Positions 17,018 to 25,950 of a stretch of DNA of 64,000 nucleotides are shown here, one piece after another (position 1 is the stretch's first letter; every line of letters starts with the position of its first letter). Under the pieces are notes generated by a model that saw nothing but the letters and a program-made list of their open reading frames with translations, searched no databases and was not told where the DNA came from. The position numbers were made by a program, and so were the translations under genes. This DNA is from Pusillimonas sp044464525 (GTDB lineage: Bacteria; Pseudomonadota; Gammaproteobacteria; Burkholderiales; Burkholderiaceae_B). The stretch covers positions 61,885 through 125,884 of the forward strand of contig NZ_JBIQLE010000009.1 of assembly GCF_044464525.1 (NCBI RefSeq), given 5' to 3'.

Positions 17018-18007
17018 TTACGCCACTGTGCGGGCCAGGTTCAGGTCTTGCCAGCTTGCAGCTTTGTGGCGGGGGCGCGATAACAGCGATGCCGGATGGT
17101 AGGTAACCACCAGAGGGATGGTGATTGCCTCCGAGAGCTGAAACTCATGAACTCGGCCCCGTAGGGCTTCAAAAGATCTGCCGTCGGATTTTCCGTCGGC
17201 CAGCAATGCATGCGCAGCCAGCCGACCCAAAGCCAGGATGCCCCGCGGACGCAACAAGATGATCTGGTTGTGCAAATGAGGCCTGCAAGCGGCAATTTCT
17301 GCAGCAGTGGGAAGGCGGTTGCTGCGGGGGCGGCACTTAACCAGGTTGGTATAGAAAACAGCCTGAAGGGGATCGATGCCGGCCGCGCCAAGCATGGCAT
17401 GCAAAAGCTCACCAGCCTTGCCCTGAAAAGGTTGGCCCGACTGATCATCGCGTTCGCCCGGCGCCTCGCCCACCACCAGCCAGTCAACAGCCTCAATGGC
17501 GCCCGAGCCTGCAACGGCGCGATGCCGGCCGGTGTGCAGTTCGCAAATTTCGCAGGCGCGGATGCGCGCCTCGAGCGCAGCCCAGTCGGCCGGTACGTCG
17601 TCGGGCGCTGGATGGTTCGCGGCCAAGGATTTGGCAGGGATCAGGGCCGCTTCGGTCGGCGCTTTCGAGGGAATGTCCTTCGCGAAGGGTGCCGGACCCG
17701 TTGAAGGCGCTGCGTGCGTGCTTTGGCCCTGAACGGAATTTGTTGAGGCTGGACGAGGCTGGTCGCTTCCGTGCCGCATGGCGGCAAGTGCCGCGGTTGC
17801 CGTGGCACGGTTATTTTCCTTTGAGGAATTCGCAGCGATTGGCGCGACGCCGCGGGCCGGGCCGGCAAGCTTCTCAGGGCTGTCTGGCGCTAGCTTGGCC
17901 AACATGGGCCGGTCCAACCCCAGCTCGAGCAGCCAGAGCCGCTGCACGCTGCTCAGGCGCGGTGCGAGAGGCATGCGCTCAACCACGGCCGGCCTCTGTC
18001 CCATCAA
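17018..18007 (-). CDS. Family 4 uracil-DNA glycosylase
   Basis: Iron-sulfur uracil-DNA glycosylase of 329 residues. The catalytic half (about 140-329) has the family-4 motif GEAPGERDDQSGQPFQGKAG (180-199) and the C-terminal HPASLL (H304). Four cluster cysteines are seen: C152, C155, C225 and C241. The first 140 residues are an Ala/Pro/Ser-rich, probably disordered extension; many family-4 enzymes are only about 200-230 residues. The start overlaps the end of the tsaB-rimI fusion gene by 29 bases, so the two are coupled. A shorter internal start cannot be excluded. Confidence 0.9.
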   Translation of the reverse strand: MMGQRPAVVERMPLAPRLSSVQRLWLLELGLDRPMLAKLAPDSPEKLAGPARGVAPIAANSSKENNRATATAALAAMRHGSDQPRPASTNSVQGQSTHAAPSTGPAPFAKDIPSKAPTEAALIPAKSLAANHPAPDDVPADWAALEARIRACEICELHTGRHRAVAGSGAIEAVDWLVVGEAPGERDDQSGQPFQGKAGELLHAMLGAAGIDPLQAVFYTNLVKCRPRSNRLPTAAEIAACRPHLHNQIILLRPRGILALGRLAAHALLADGKSDGRSFEALRGRVHEFQLSEAITIPLVVTYHPASLLSRPRHKAASWQDLNLARTVA

Positions 18008-19253
18008 GCTTTTTTTCCATCACCAGTGCGTCTTCGCGGGTGTTCCGCTCGGCGGGATAATAGTCTTTTCGCAAGCCTATTTGAGCAAAGCCGCGATTAC
18101 GATAAAAAGCCAGGGCCCGGACGTTGGAGGGGCGAACTTCAAGGATAAGCGCCGGCAAGCCGCGTGCTGCGGCCTGGCTTTCGCAATGACGCAGCAGCCC
18201 GTAGCCAACGCCAGTGCGTTGGGCATCGGGCCGCACCGCTATCAACAGCAGATGGGCCACGTCGGGGGCGAACATCATAAGGGCGAACCCTTGTATGCGC
18301 CCCTCTTGGCAAGCCACCCAACCGGCATAGCCTGACTGAAGGGCATCCCGAAAGTTGCCGCTGGTCCAGGGAAAGGCCTGCACACCGTTTTCTATCGCTG
18401 CGGCTTCTTCGATGTCGGCTTCGGTCATGCCCCGAATCGAAATCGCCTGCCGCGCACGCGGGTTGCCCCCCCTGCCTTGCTCGCGCTCGGCAGTGGTGTA
18501 AGCCACCTTGTCGCGCACATAAAGCGGCGCAGCCAGATGGGGGGGTACGGTCCGGCCGGCCTGAAACGCAGGCCAGGCAAGCCGCGCCACCGATTCAGCC
18601 GATGCGCGCCAAGGCCCGCCCCGGCGCAGGATAATATCGCCTTGAAGCACGTGGGCAGCCTGTAGTAGCGCGTCTTCCCGCAGCACTTCAGGATAAGCCT
18701 CGAGCGCATCGCCAAGCAGCTTCACCGCCGGAGTGTTGTGTCGGGTCCACTGACGCGCCTGTCCGGCCGCCCAGGGGATCAAATCGGCGATATCCAGCAA
18801 AACAGGTTCGTGCAGAACGTGCCAACCCGAGGGGTGATCGGCGGCTTTGCCGTATGCGGCCACATAGACCTCAGACATGCGGGCATCTTGAGCCACCACC
18901 CGTATGGGTTCATCACCGCTTTCGCGCAGCGCCGCGGCATGCAGGGACACCACCGGGATAACCGGCAGGTCAAGGGCGAATGCAATGCCCTGCGCCACCC
19001 CGCAGGCCACGCGCAAACCGGTGAAGCCGCCGGGCCCCTGGCCAAAGGCGACGGCATCGAGATCGGTGCGGCGCAAACCGGCCTGGCCGAGCAGCTCGTC
19101 CACCATGGGCAGCAGGCGCTCGGCGTGCTCTCCGGTTGCGTCATGCGACAAAGAGCGCACCGTGACGGTTTCTGCGTTGGACGAGAGCAAAGCCACGTCG
19201 CACACGCTGGAAGAGGTCTCTAGCGCTAGAAGCTGTTGTCCATCGATGCCCAT
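17979..19253 (-). CDS. TsaB-RimI fusion: tRNA t6A-synthesis subunit fused to a GNAT acetyltransferase
   Basis: One 424-residue frame carries two proteins that are usually separate. Residues 1 to about 252 are TsaB (YeaZ), which with TsaD and TsaE makes N6-threonylcarbamoyladenosine at position 37 of ANN-decoding tRNAs; ALETSSSVCDVAL and GQGPGGFTGLRV are diagnostic. Residues about 271-415 are a GNAT domain like RimI (N-alpha-acetylation of ribosomal protein S18), with the acetyl-CoA loop RPDAQRTGVGYGLL and EVRPSNVRALAFYRNRGF. A linker of about 18 residues, Arg/Gly-rich, joins them. The ATG at 19253 is preceded by a clear GGAGGGG; the longer reading from 19307 has none. Confidence 0.92.
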   Translation of the reverse strand: MGIDGQQLLALETSSSVCDVALLSSNAETVTVRSLSHDATGEHAERLLPMVDELLGQAGLRRTDLDAVAFGQGPGGFTGLRVACGVAQGIAFALDLPVIPVVSLHAAALRESGDEPIRVVAQDARMSEVYVAAYGKAADHPSGWHVLHEPVLLDIADLIPWAAGQARQWTRHNTPAVKLLGDALEAYPEVLREDALLQAAHVLQGDIILRRGGPWRASAESVARLAWPAFQAGRTVPPHLAAPLYVRDKVAYTTAEREQGRGGNPRARQAISIRGMTEADIEEAAAIENGVQAFPWTSGNFRDALQSGYAGWVACQEGRIQGFALMMFAPDVAHLLLIAVRPDAQRTGVGYGLLRHCESQAAARGLPALILEVRPSNVRALAFYRNRGFAQIGLRKDYYPAERNTREDALVMEKKLDGTEAGRG

Positions 19254-19423
19254 GCCCCTCCAAAAAGTACAATATAGGGTGTTTGTAGCCGACCATTTTA
19301 CGACCAATAGTGATAAGCTATGCTGGTTGTATTAGATGGTTTTGATTCTACCAAACGCTTAATATGTAATTTCTTGCTACTAGCCCCTATCCGGGTTTCT
19401 CCGAGCCTGTTACATTTTCGACC

Positions 19424-20158
19424 ATGAATACACAAAACCAATCCCTCGTTCGAAAAATCCTTGTCGTCGACGACGACCCCCGGCTACGCGATCTCCTGCG
19501 GCGCTATCTCTCGGAGCAAGGCTTCAACGTTTTCGTGGCCGAAGACGGCAAAGAAATGAGCAAGCTCTGGCAGCGAGAACATTTCGACCTGCTCGTGCTC
19601 GACCTCATGCTTCCCGGCGAAGACGGCCTGTCCATCTGCCGGCGGCTGCGCGGCGGGCACGACAATACGCCTATCATCATGCTCACGGCCAAGGCCGAAG
19701 AAATCGACCGCATCGTCGGGCTCGAAATGGGCGCAGACGACTACCTTTCCAAGCCGTTCAACCCCCGAGAACTGCTGGCTCGAGTCAACGCCATCCTGCG
19801 CCGCCGGGGCACTGAAGAACACCCTGGCGCCCCCAGCCAAGAGAACGAGTCGATCGAGTTCGGGCCCTACGTGCTCAACTTATCCACCCGCACCCTCACC
19901 CGAAACAACGAGCAAGTGCCCATCACTACGGGCGAATTCTCAGTCCTCAAAGTGTTTGCGCGCCACCCCAAGATTCCACTTTCGCGCGACAAGCTCATGG
20001 AACTGGCCCGCGGCCGCGAATACGAAGCTTTCGACCGCAGCCTCGACGTCCAGATTTCCCGTCTGCGAAAGCTCATCGAGCCCAACCCCTCCAAACCGGT
20101 CTTCATACAAACGGTCTGGGGCCTGGGTTATGTATTCGTCCCCGACGGCGGACGCTAA
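19424..20158 (+). CDS. ompR: OmpR-type response regulator
   Basis: A 244-residue two-component regulator. The receiver domain (12-128) has the acidic pocket near D16-D18, the phosphorylated aspartate D60 in VLDLMLP and the conserved lysine in YLSKPFNP. A winged-helix DNA-binding domain (about 150-240) ends RTVWGLGYVFVPD-like. Overall it matches OmpR, which controls porin genes and envelope functions. envZ follows 41 bases downstream on the same strand. Three porin genes lie in this window and are possible but unproven targets. The upstream gap 19254-19423 must hold promoters for this gene and for tsaB-rimI. Confidence 0.93.
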   Translation: MNTQNQSLVRKILVVDDDPRLRDLLRRYLSEQGFNVFVAEDGKEMSKLWQREHFDLLVLDLMLPGEDGLSICRRLRGGHDNTPIIMLTAKAEEIDRIVGLEMGADDYLSKPFNPRELLARVNAILRRRGTEEHPGAPSQENESIEFGPYVLNLSTRTLTRNNEQVPITTGEFSVLKVFARHPKIPLSRDKLMELARGREYEAFDRSLDVQISRLRKLIEPNPSKPVFIQTVWGLGYVFVPDGGR

Positions 20159-20199
20159 CGTCCCCCGGCGGGGCCGGGTAGTTTTGGGCGGTCGCCTGC

Positions 20200-21567
20200 A
20201 TGCCACGTCTTTCCAGACAACTCAAGAAAGTCACGTCCAGGCTGCGCCTGGGCCTGTTCAGCCGTTCCTTCTTGCTGCTGGCCGCTCTCATGCTGGTCAG
20301 CCTGGGGGCCTGGTTGCAGGTGTTCTTCAGCATGGAAGAAGGCCCTCGCGCCACCCAAATGGCGCAACGGGCGGCCACCTCAGTCAGTATTACGCGTTCG
20401 GCCCTGGTGTACGCACCCGCCCCGGTCAGGCCGTCCCTGCTGCTCGATCTGGCCACCAAAGAAAGCTTGCGCATCCAGCCGCGCGAAGAAACCGACCAGC
20501 TCGAACCCCTGCCCGATTCCAATTACTGGAATCACGTGGCGTCCGAAATCAAGAAAAGACTGGGCGCCGGCACCCAGGTCATGTGGGCGGTGAACCAGGC
20601 GCCAGGGGTTTGGGTCAGCTTCGAGATCAATCGAGACCAATATTGGCTGGTATTTGACCGCGAACAGCTTGGCCTCACAGCCGGCATCGAGTGGTTCGGC
20701 TGGGGCGTCACCGCCTTATTGTTGGCCCTGATCGGCTCGGCTATCAGTGTGCGATTCGTCAACCGGCCCCTGGCCCAATTGGCGAAGGTCGCGCAGCAAC
20801 TGGCGCGCGGCGAAACCCCATCGCCGCTTCCCGAAAAAGGCCCGCTGGAAATCCGCGAAATGAACATCGCCTTCAATCGCATGACGCGCGACCTGCGCCA
20901 GGCCGAAGCTGACCGCGAGATCATGTTGGCGGGTATTTCTCATGACTTGCGCACCCCCCTGGCCCGCATGCGTCTCGAGATCGAGATGAGTTCGGTCAGC
21001 GACGAAGCGCGCCAGGCCATCGACGAAGATCTGGCACAAATCGACCACAGCATAGGGCAGTTGATGGAGTACGCGCGCCCGGCCGGCGTCGTGCCCAGCA
21101 AAGGCATCAATATATCCAGGGTCTTGAACGACCTGTTCGACCGCGAACGAACCCACACCGAATCGTTGGGCGGCAATTTATCCGCGTCAATCCAGCCCGA
21201 CCTGTACGCCAAGATTGCCGCGCACGACCTCAAGCGCGTGGTCAGCAACCTTATCGAGAACGCCCGGCGCTACGGCCGCTCACCTGCTGATGACCGCGCC
21301 TACATACAGCTTTTGGCGCGCCAGGAAAGCGGCGCCCTGGCTATTGAAGTTACCGACCAGGGCGCGGGCATCCCCGAAGCCGATATCGAACGCCTGCTGC
21401 GGCCCTTCTCGCGAGGCGAGTTGGCGCGCACAGGGGTGTCGGGAGCCGGCCTGGGCCTTTCAATCGTCGAGCGCCTTCTGGGCCAAGTGGGCGGCCAACT
21501 GAAACTGCTGCGCCGCCCATCGGGCGGCCTGATAGCACGCATCGAATTGCCACGCGCCAGAGGCTGA
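20200..21567 (+). CDS. envZ: EnvZ-type sensor histidine kinase
   Basis: A 455-residue inner-membrane kinase, partner of OmpR. Transmembrane helices lie at about 23-45 and 166-187 and flank a periplasmic domain of about 120 residues. HAMP follows (188-240), then the dimerisation/phospho-acceptor helix ISHDLRTPL with H248. The ATPase domain has the N box NLIENARRYG, G1 DQGAGIP and G2 GAGLGLSIV. The periplasmic domain is not similar to anything I can name, so the signal is unknown. Confidence 0.92.
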   Translation: MPRLSRQLKKVTSRLRLGLFSRSFLLLAALMLVSLGAWLQVFFSMEEGPRATQMAQRAATSVSITRSALVYAPAPVRPSLLLDLATKESLRIQPREETDQLEPLPDSNYWNHVASEIKKRLGAGTQVMWAVNQAPGVWVSFEINRDQYWLVFDREQLGLTAGIEWFGWGVTALLLALIGSAISVRFVNRPLAQLAKVAQQLARGETPSPLPEKGPLEIREMNIAFNRMTRDLRQAEADREIMLAGISHDLRTPLARMRLEIEMSSVSDEARQAIDEDLAQIDHSIGQLMEYARPAGVVPSKGINISRVLNDLFDRERTHTESLGGNLSASIQPDLYAKIAAHDLKRVVSNLIENARRYGRSPADDRAYIQLLARQESGALAIEVTDQGAGIPEADIERLLRPFSRGELARTGVSGAGLGLSIVERLLGQVGGQLKLLRRPSGGLIARIELPRARG

Positions 21568-21614
21568 TGCCTATCAGGCATAATTTGGTATTGCAGACGC
21601 GCACAGGAGACCAC

Positions 21615-22166
21615 ATGAAAACCGTAGGCGACAAGCTTGAGCCTTTCAAGGTCATAGGCGTGAAACCGGGCTTTAATCTGCCCGAAGAAAATGGCGTATC
21701 GGCCTTCGAAGACATCACAGAAAGCTCCTTCCCCGGCAAATGGAAGGTAATTTACTTTTATCCCAAAGACTTCACCTATGTCTGCCCCACCGAGATCGTG
21801 GGCTTTGACCAGCTTGTTGCACAATTTGAACAGCGCGATGCTGTTCTAATGGGCGGCTCGGTCGACAATGAGTACGTCAAGCTCGCCTGGCGGCGGGCAG
21901 ATCCGGAACTCGACAAGCTTGGCCATCACCAGTTTGCCGATATAACGGGTTCGCTCATCGACCAGTTGGGCATACGCCGCAAATCCGAGGGCGTCGCACT
22001 GCGCGCCACGTTCATTGTCGACCCCGACAACGTCATCCAGCACGTGTCGGTGAACAACCTCGATGTGGGGCGCAACCCCGAAGAAATCCTGCGGGTGCTG
22101 GACGGCCTTCAAGCCGACGGGCTATGCGCGTGCAACCGCCAGATTGGCGGCGCAACGCTGCTTTAG
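21615..22166 (+). CDS. AhpC-type peroxiredoxin with C-terminal CxC
   Basis: Thiol peroxidase of 183 residues that reduces hydroperoxides and perhaps peroxynitrite. The peroxidatic cysteine is C57 in FTYVCPTEI. The C-terminus has two cysteines, C171 and C173, in LCACNR, a pattern I recall from the three-cysteine AhpC of mycobacteria rather than from the enterobacterial AhpC. Those enzymes use AhpD or a thioredoxin-like reductant; neither ahpD nor ahpF is in the window. I choose the ATG at 21615, preceded by AGGAGA; a longer reading starts at 21567 and overlaps the envZ stop. It converges on the hydrolase gene at 22183. Confidence 0.9.
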   Translation: MKTVGDKLEPFKVIGVKPGFNLPEENGVSAFEDITESSFPGKWKVIYFYPKDFTYVCPTEIVGFDQLVAQFEQRDAVLMGGSVDNEYVKLAWRRADPELDKLGHHQFADITGSLIDQLGIRRKSEGVALRATFIVDPDNVIQHVSVNNLDVGRNPEEILRVLDGLQADGLCACNRQIGGATLL

Positions 22167-22182
22167 GCCCATCAACAAGCGC

Positions 22183-24024
22183 CTACCGGCGCGTCGCCTT
22201 GCGCAGCTCTTCGAGCAGGCGTTCAGCCAGCTCTGGGTCTTCGAAAGGCGACTCGGGCTGCGTACCGGCACGAGTGGATGACGCGGTATCTTTTTGCGGT
22301 GGCGGCGGATCGAAAGGCAGCGGCTTGCCTTGGCATTCAATCAAGCGCTGCGCCGGGGGCTTGCCCAGCAAATAATCCGCCACCCTCAGGTCGACGCATT
22401 CGGTCCGGTACAAAAACACGCCATGGTCGCCTTCATTATTGACATAGACCATTCTGGCCGCTGGAAGCTGCTCGAAGGTCTTCATCGCCCCCTCAAGCGG
22501 GGTTGGAACATCGTACTCGCTTTGCACCATCAGCAACGGAGCGTCTTTCAGGCTGTCGATGACGGGCTTGCTGATGGATGTGCGGCGATCCCAGTATATG
22601 CAGGGTTGCTGGGCGATGCTGCTCGAGAGGATGGGAACATCGCGGGCGAGCTCGAAACCCTTGTTGATCCAGAACTCCTGGTCTTTGTTTTGCAGGGCTT
22701 CGTCATTGCATTTCACCACCTGGTACACGGCTTCTTCCGCTTCGAGGAAGAGGGGCTTCGAACTGCTGTAGAAGCCAGGCTGCGCGCGTTTGTTCAGCTC
22801 ATCCACCAGCTTGGGCGCTATCTCTAGAAAGACCTCGTTGAACGCTGGGCTGGAGATGTAGGGGGGCTTGGTCTGGTCTGTAAGGATAATCCCTATCTCG
22901 TCTGGCGTCTTGCCGTCTTCGGCCAGCTTGTGGGCTTCGATGGCCGCCTTCAGCGTGGTGATATATTCGGGTATGTCGTCGGTGTCGCCCCTGAAGTTTT
23001 CGGTGATGCCGAGCATGGCCTGATTGATTTCACGGCCAACGGCTTCCAGGTCGCTGATGATGGACTCGGCTTTGTCCCCCATGTGAAAGACATTGTCGTG
23101 CCTGGCAATGTACGGAACGATGTACTCGCGAAATGTATGAGCCACACCCATGTCGTAGGCGATGCTCGCATCGTGCATGGTGGCGCTGAAGTTCATGTTG
23201 CTGTCCAGCACCATGGGCCCGACCCGGTCGGGGAACAGGCCCGCGTACCAGAACCCCAGCCAGGTTCCGTACGATGTGCCGTGATAATGCAGCTTCTCGT
23301 CGCCCAGCAGATGGCGCATCAGGTCCATGTCACGCGCGGTGGCGTCGGTATGGATGTAATCAGAGACAGGGTTCTTTTGGCAATTGCTGGCGGTATGGCG
23401 GGCGTGATCAACGATTCGGCGGATGTTCTCGGCGGAGTCGTCGCCCCACCTGGTGTCGTCCGTTTCATAGACAAGCTCGTTGCCGGCGCACTGAACAGTC
23501 GTGCTGGCGCCCACCCCGCGCGGCGAAAAGCCCACAAAATTGTAGGCCTCGCTAAGCTCTTTGTATTTCCGGCCCAGCACGGAATCATTGCTGCCCAGGG
23601 ACAACAGCCTGGAAAAGACCAAGGAATCGAGTTGGCCGTCGCCGCCCGGCCCGCCGGGGTTGAAGAACAGGCTGGGCTTGGCTTCAGGCGAAGCGGCGGC
23701 CTTGACCCGCAGCATGGACACGACGATATGATTGCCGTCCGGGTTGTCGTAATCGAGGGGAGCGCGAATGTCGGCGCACTGCGCGCGATCTCCGATTTCC
23801 TTCAGGTAAGAGGTGTATTCCCCGTCGTCGCTGAAGTACTTCAGGCAAGAACCCCAGTTAACTGTTTGGGTCTTGTAGGCGGCAAGCGGATCGGGGGGCG
23901 GCTCGTCCCCGTCGCCGCTTCCGCCGCTGCCGCCACACGCGGCCAGAGCCAAGGCCGCGGCGCAAGAAAGCAGGGCCATCGATATCCGGCCCGCCGAAAT
24001 TCCGGGCATTATGGGTGTACTCAT
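22183..24024 (-). CDS. Exported lipoprotein alpha/beta hydrolase, tripeptidyl-aminopeptidase-like (copy 2)
   Basis: A 613-residue predicted lipoprotein with lipobox LAAC (C30), followed by a Gly/Ser/Asp/Pro spacer. It has an alpha/beta hydrolase fold: oxyanion region NPGGPGGDG (122-130), nucleophile S251 in GTSYG, a helical insertion, then a C-terminal TAP-like domain with the candidate acid in QSEYDVPT and histidine in NEGDHGV. Homologous enzymes cleave N-terminal peptides or act as esterases; the real substrate is unknown. The start overlaps the upstream paralogue's stop (ATGA at 24021-24024), giving a two-gene operon. Residue +2 after the lipobox is Gly, which favours the outer membrane. 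Confidence 0.85.
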   Translation of the reverse strand: MSTPIMPGISAGRISMALLSCAAALALAACGGSGGSGDGDEPPPDPLAAYKTQTVNWGSCLKYFSDDGEYTSYLKEIGDRAQCADIRAPLDYDNPDGNHIVVSMLRVKAAASPEAKPSLFFNPGGPGGDGQLDSLVFSRLLSLGSNDSVLGRKYKELSEAYNFVGFSPRGVGASTTVQCAGNELVYETDDTRWGDDSAENIRRIVDHARHTASNCQKNPVSDYIHTDATARDMDLMRHLLGDEKLHYHGTSYGTWLGFWYAGLFPDRVGPMVLDSNMNFSATMHDASIAYDMGVAHTFREYIVPYIARHDNVFHMGDKAESIISDLEAVGREINQAMLGITENFRGDTDDIPEYITTLKAAIEAHKLAEDGKTPDEIGIILTDQTKPPYISSPAFNEVFLEIAPKLVDELNKRAQPGFYSSSKPLFLEAEEAVYQVVKCNDEALQNKDQEFWINKGFELARDVPILSSSIAQQPCIYWDRRTSISKPVIDSLKDAPLLMVQSEYDVPTPLEGAMKTFEQLPAARMVYVNNEGDHGVFLYRTECVDLRVADYLLGKPPAQRLIECQGKPLPFDPPPPQKDTASSTRAGTQPESPFEDPELAERLLEELRKATRR

Positions 24025-25829
24025 GGAGCCACAGCCTCTTTCAAACGATCGAGAAGTTCTTCCGCCAGTGCGGGATCTTCGAAGTTGGACACGGACTTTA
24101 CGCTGACAGCCCGCGCGGACAAAGCACTGTCTTCAGGGGGCGGCGCCGGGTCCAAAGGCAGCGTCCGGCCCTCGCATTCGGTCAGGCGCCGCGCGGGCGC
24201 CTTGCCCAGCAGATAGTCCATCATCGCCAGATCGACGCACTCGGTCTGATGCACCAGCACCCCATGCGCGCCCTCGCCCCGCAGATACACCATGCTGGCG
24301 GCCGGAAGCGCCTCAAAGGTTTCCATCGCCCCCTCGAGCGGGGTGGGAACGTCGAACTCCGTTTGCATCATCAGCACCTGGGCGTCTTTCAGGCTGGCCG
24401 TCGTAGGTTTTCTTGTACTTTGTTCTATGCGGTCCCAGTGCAGGCAGGGCTGCGAAGCGACCATGTTGTCGGCGATTGGCGCCAGGTTGGCCAGCTCGAA
24501 ACCCTTGGCGACCCAAAACGCTTCGTCTTTATTGGGCATCGGCTCATCGTTGCAAACCACCAGTTGCCACACGGCGTCTTCAGCATCGAGCTTGAAAGGC
24601 TCGGACCTGGTGTAGAAGAGAGGGTCTGCGTGCACTTCCATGCGCTCAATAAGATTTGACGCCTGCCGCTTGAAGGCAGCGTCAAACAGATCGTCGTCGA
24701 TGTGGCGCCCGCTTGTAAGTTCGGCCCGTATGTCGTCGAGCGATTTGCCTTGGGCAAGAAGTTTCTGGGTTTCAATGGCGGCCTTTACGGACCCGACATA
24801 CGACCGGATCAACTGCGGCTCGACCCTGAACGCGTTGCTTATGTCGAACAGGCCCAGATTGACCTCGTGATTCATGCCGGCCAGGTTGCCGATGACGGTT
24901 TCAGCATCGACGCCCATATGAAAAACGCTGTCGTGCCTGGCCATGTATGGCGCCATGAACGCTTTGAACGAATGAATCTGGCCAAGCCGGTAGTGGATGA
25001 ACGCCTCATGAAGCGTCTTGGTGAAATTTGCGTTGCTGTCCAGCACCATGGGGCCGACCCTGTCGGGAAACGTGCCCGCATACCAGAAGCCCAGCCAGGT
25101 TCCGTACGACGTGCCGTGGTAATGCAGCTTTTCGTCGCCCAACAGATGGCGCATGAGGTCCATGTCGCGTGCGGTGGCGTCGGTATGAATATGATGAGCA
25201 AGGGGGTTTTTCTGGCAATTGCCGGCCGTGTAGCGCGCCAGATCGGCTATTTTTTGAAGGTTCTGGGGCTCGTCTCCCCACTTGGTGGTATCGATCTGAT
25301 AGATCAGTTCGTTGCCGGAGCAAGCGACGGTGGTGCTGGCGCCGACCCCGCGAGGCGAAAAGCCGACGAAATTGTAGGCCTCGCTAAGCTCCACGTATTT
25401 TCGGCCTAGAACGGACTCGCGGTTGCCTCCCGAAAGCAGGCCGTAAAAATACAGCGAAAGCGTTTGGCCGTCTCCGCCCGGCCCGCCGGGGTTGAAAAAC
25501 AGGTTGGGTTTTGTTTCGGAGGAATCGGCCGCTTCCACGCGCAACATGGAAACACTTATCCGCAGGCCATCGGGGTTTTGGTAATCGAGGGGCGCCTTGA
25601 CGTCCGCACACTTTACGCGGCTTCCGAGTTTGGCCAGGAGGGTGGAGGCGGCGTCGTTGCCATTGAAATACTGCTTGCAAGAGCCCCAAGCGACCGTCTG
25701 GTTCTTGTATGCGGCCAGCGGATCGGGTGGCTCGTCGCCCCCACCGCCACCGCCACCGCCGCCGCTACCGCCGCAACCCGCCAGGACAAGCGCCGCGGCG
25801 CATGCCAGGAAAATATCCGGTGCTTTCAT
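24021..25829 (-). CDS. Exported lipoprotein alpha/beta hydrolase, tripeptidyl-aminopeptidase-like (copy 1)
   Basis: Paralogue of the next gene, 602 residues. Lipobox LAGC (C19) is followed by an unusually long glycine run and DEPPDP. The oxyanion motif is NPGGPGGDG (113-121), the nucleophile S241 in GTSYG, and the candidate histidine lies in GEGAHGV near the C-terminus. The block around the nucleophile (HTDATARDMDLMRHLLGD) is identical in both copies, which points to tandem duplication or gene conversion. The glycine run is encoded by a CCGCCA-type trinucleotide repeat at about 25738-25775. It is the first gene of the pair. Confidence 0.85.
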   Translation of the reverse strand: MKAPDIFLACAAALVLAGCGGSGGGGGGGGGDEPPDPLAAYKNQTVAWGSCKQYFNGNDAASTLLAKLGSRVKCADVKAPLDYQNPDGLRISVSMLRVEAADSSETKPNLFFNPGGPGGDGQTLSLYFYGLLSGGNRESVLGRKYVELSEAYNFVGFSPRGVGASTTVACSGNELIYQIDTTKWGDEPQNLQKIADLARYTAGNCQKNPLAHHIHTDATARDMDLMRHLLGDEKLHYHGTSYGTWLGFWYAGTFPDRVGPMVLDSNANFTKTLHEAFIHYRLGQIHSFKAFMAPYMARHDSVFHMGVDAETVIGNLAGMNHEVNLGLFDISNAFRVEPQLIRSYVGSVKAAIETQKLLAQGKSLDDIRAELTSGRHIDDDLFDAAFKRQASNLIERMEVHADPLFYTRSEPFKLDAEDAVWQLVVCNDEPMPNKDEAFWVAKGFELANLAPIADNMVASQPCLHWDRIEQSTRKPTTASLKDAQVLMMQTEFDVPTPLEGAMETFEALPAASMVYLRGEGAHGVLVHQTECVDLAMMDYLLGKAPARRLTECEGRTLPLDPAPPPEDSALSARAVSVKSVSNFEDPALAEELLDRLKEAVAP

Positions 25830-25950
25830 GAAGCCGCCATCTTCAAAAAACCCAATATAAAAGTAACAAAAATAAACTATTTATATCGAATAATACATTG
25901 AAGCGGCGGTGGCTGGAAACCCTGGCTTTCCCCTTGAGTTCGCTCCTGCG

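Noticed and set aside
22930..24216. A 428-codon open frame antisense to the lipoprotein hydrolase
   Set aside because: No motif, and the minus-strand frame has a lipobox, catalytic serine and a close tandem paralogue.
25738..25775. Trinucleotide repeat thought at first to be a mobile-element or CRISPR-like repeat
   Set aside because: It simply encodes the polyglycine spacer after the lipobox of the hydrolase.
24021..25829. Possible gene duplication by an insertion sequence
   Set aside because: No transposase, terminal inverted repeats or target-site duplication flanks the tandem hydrolases.
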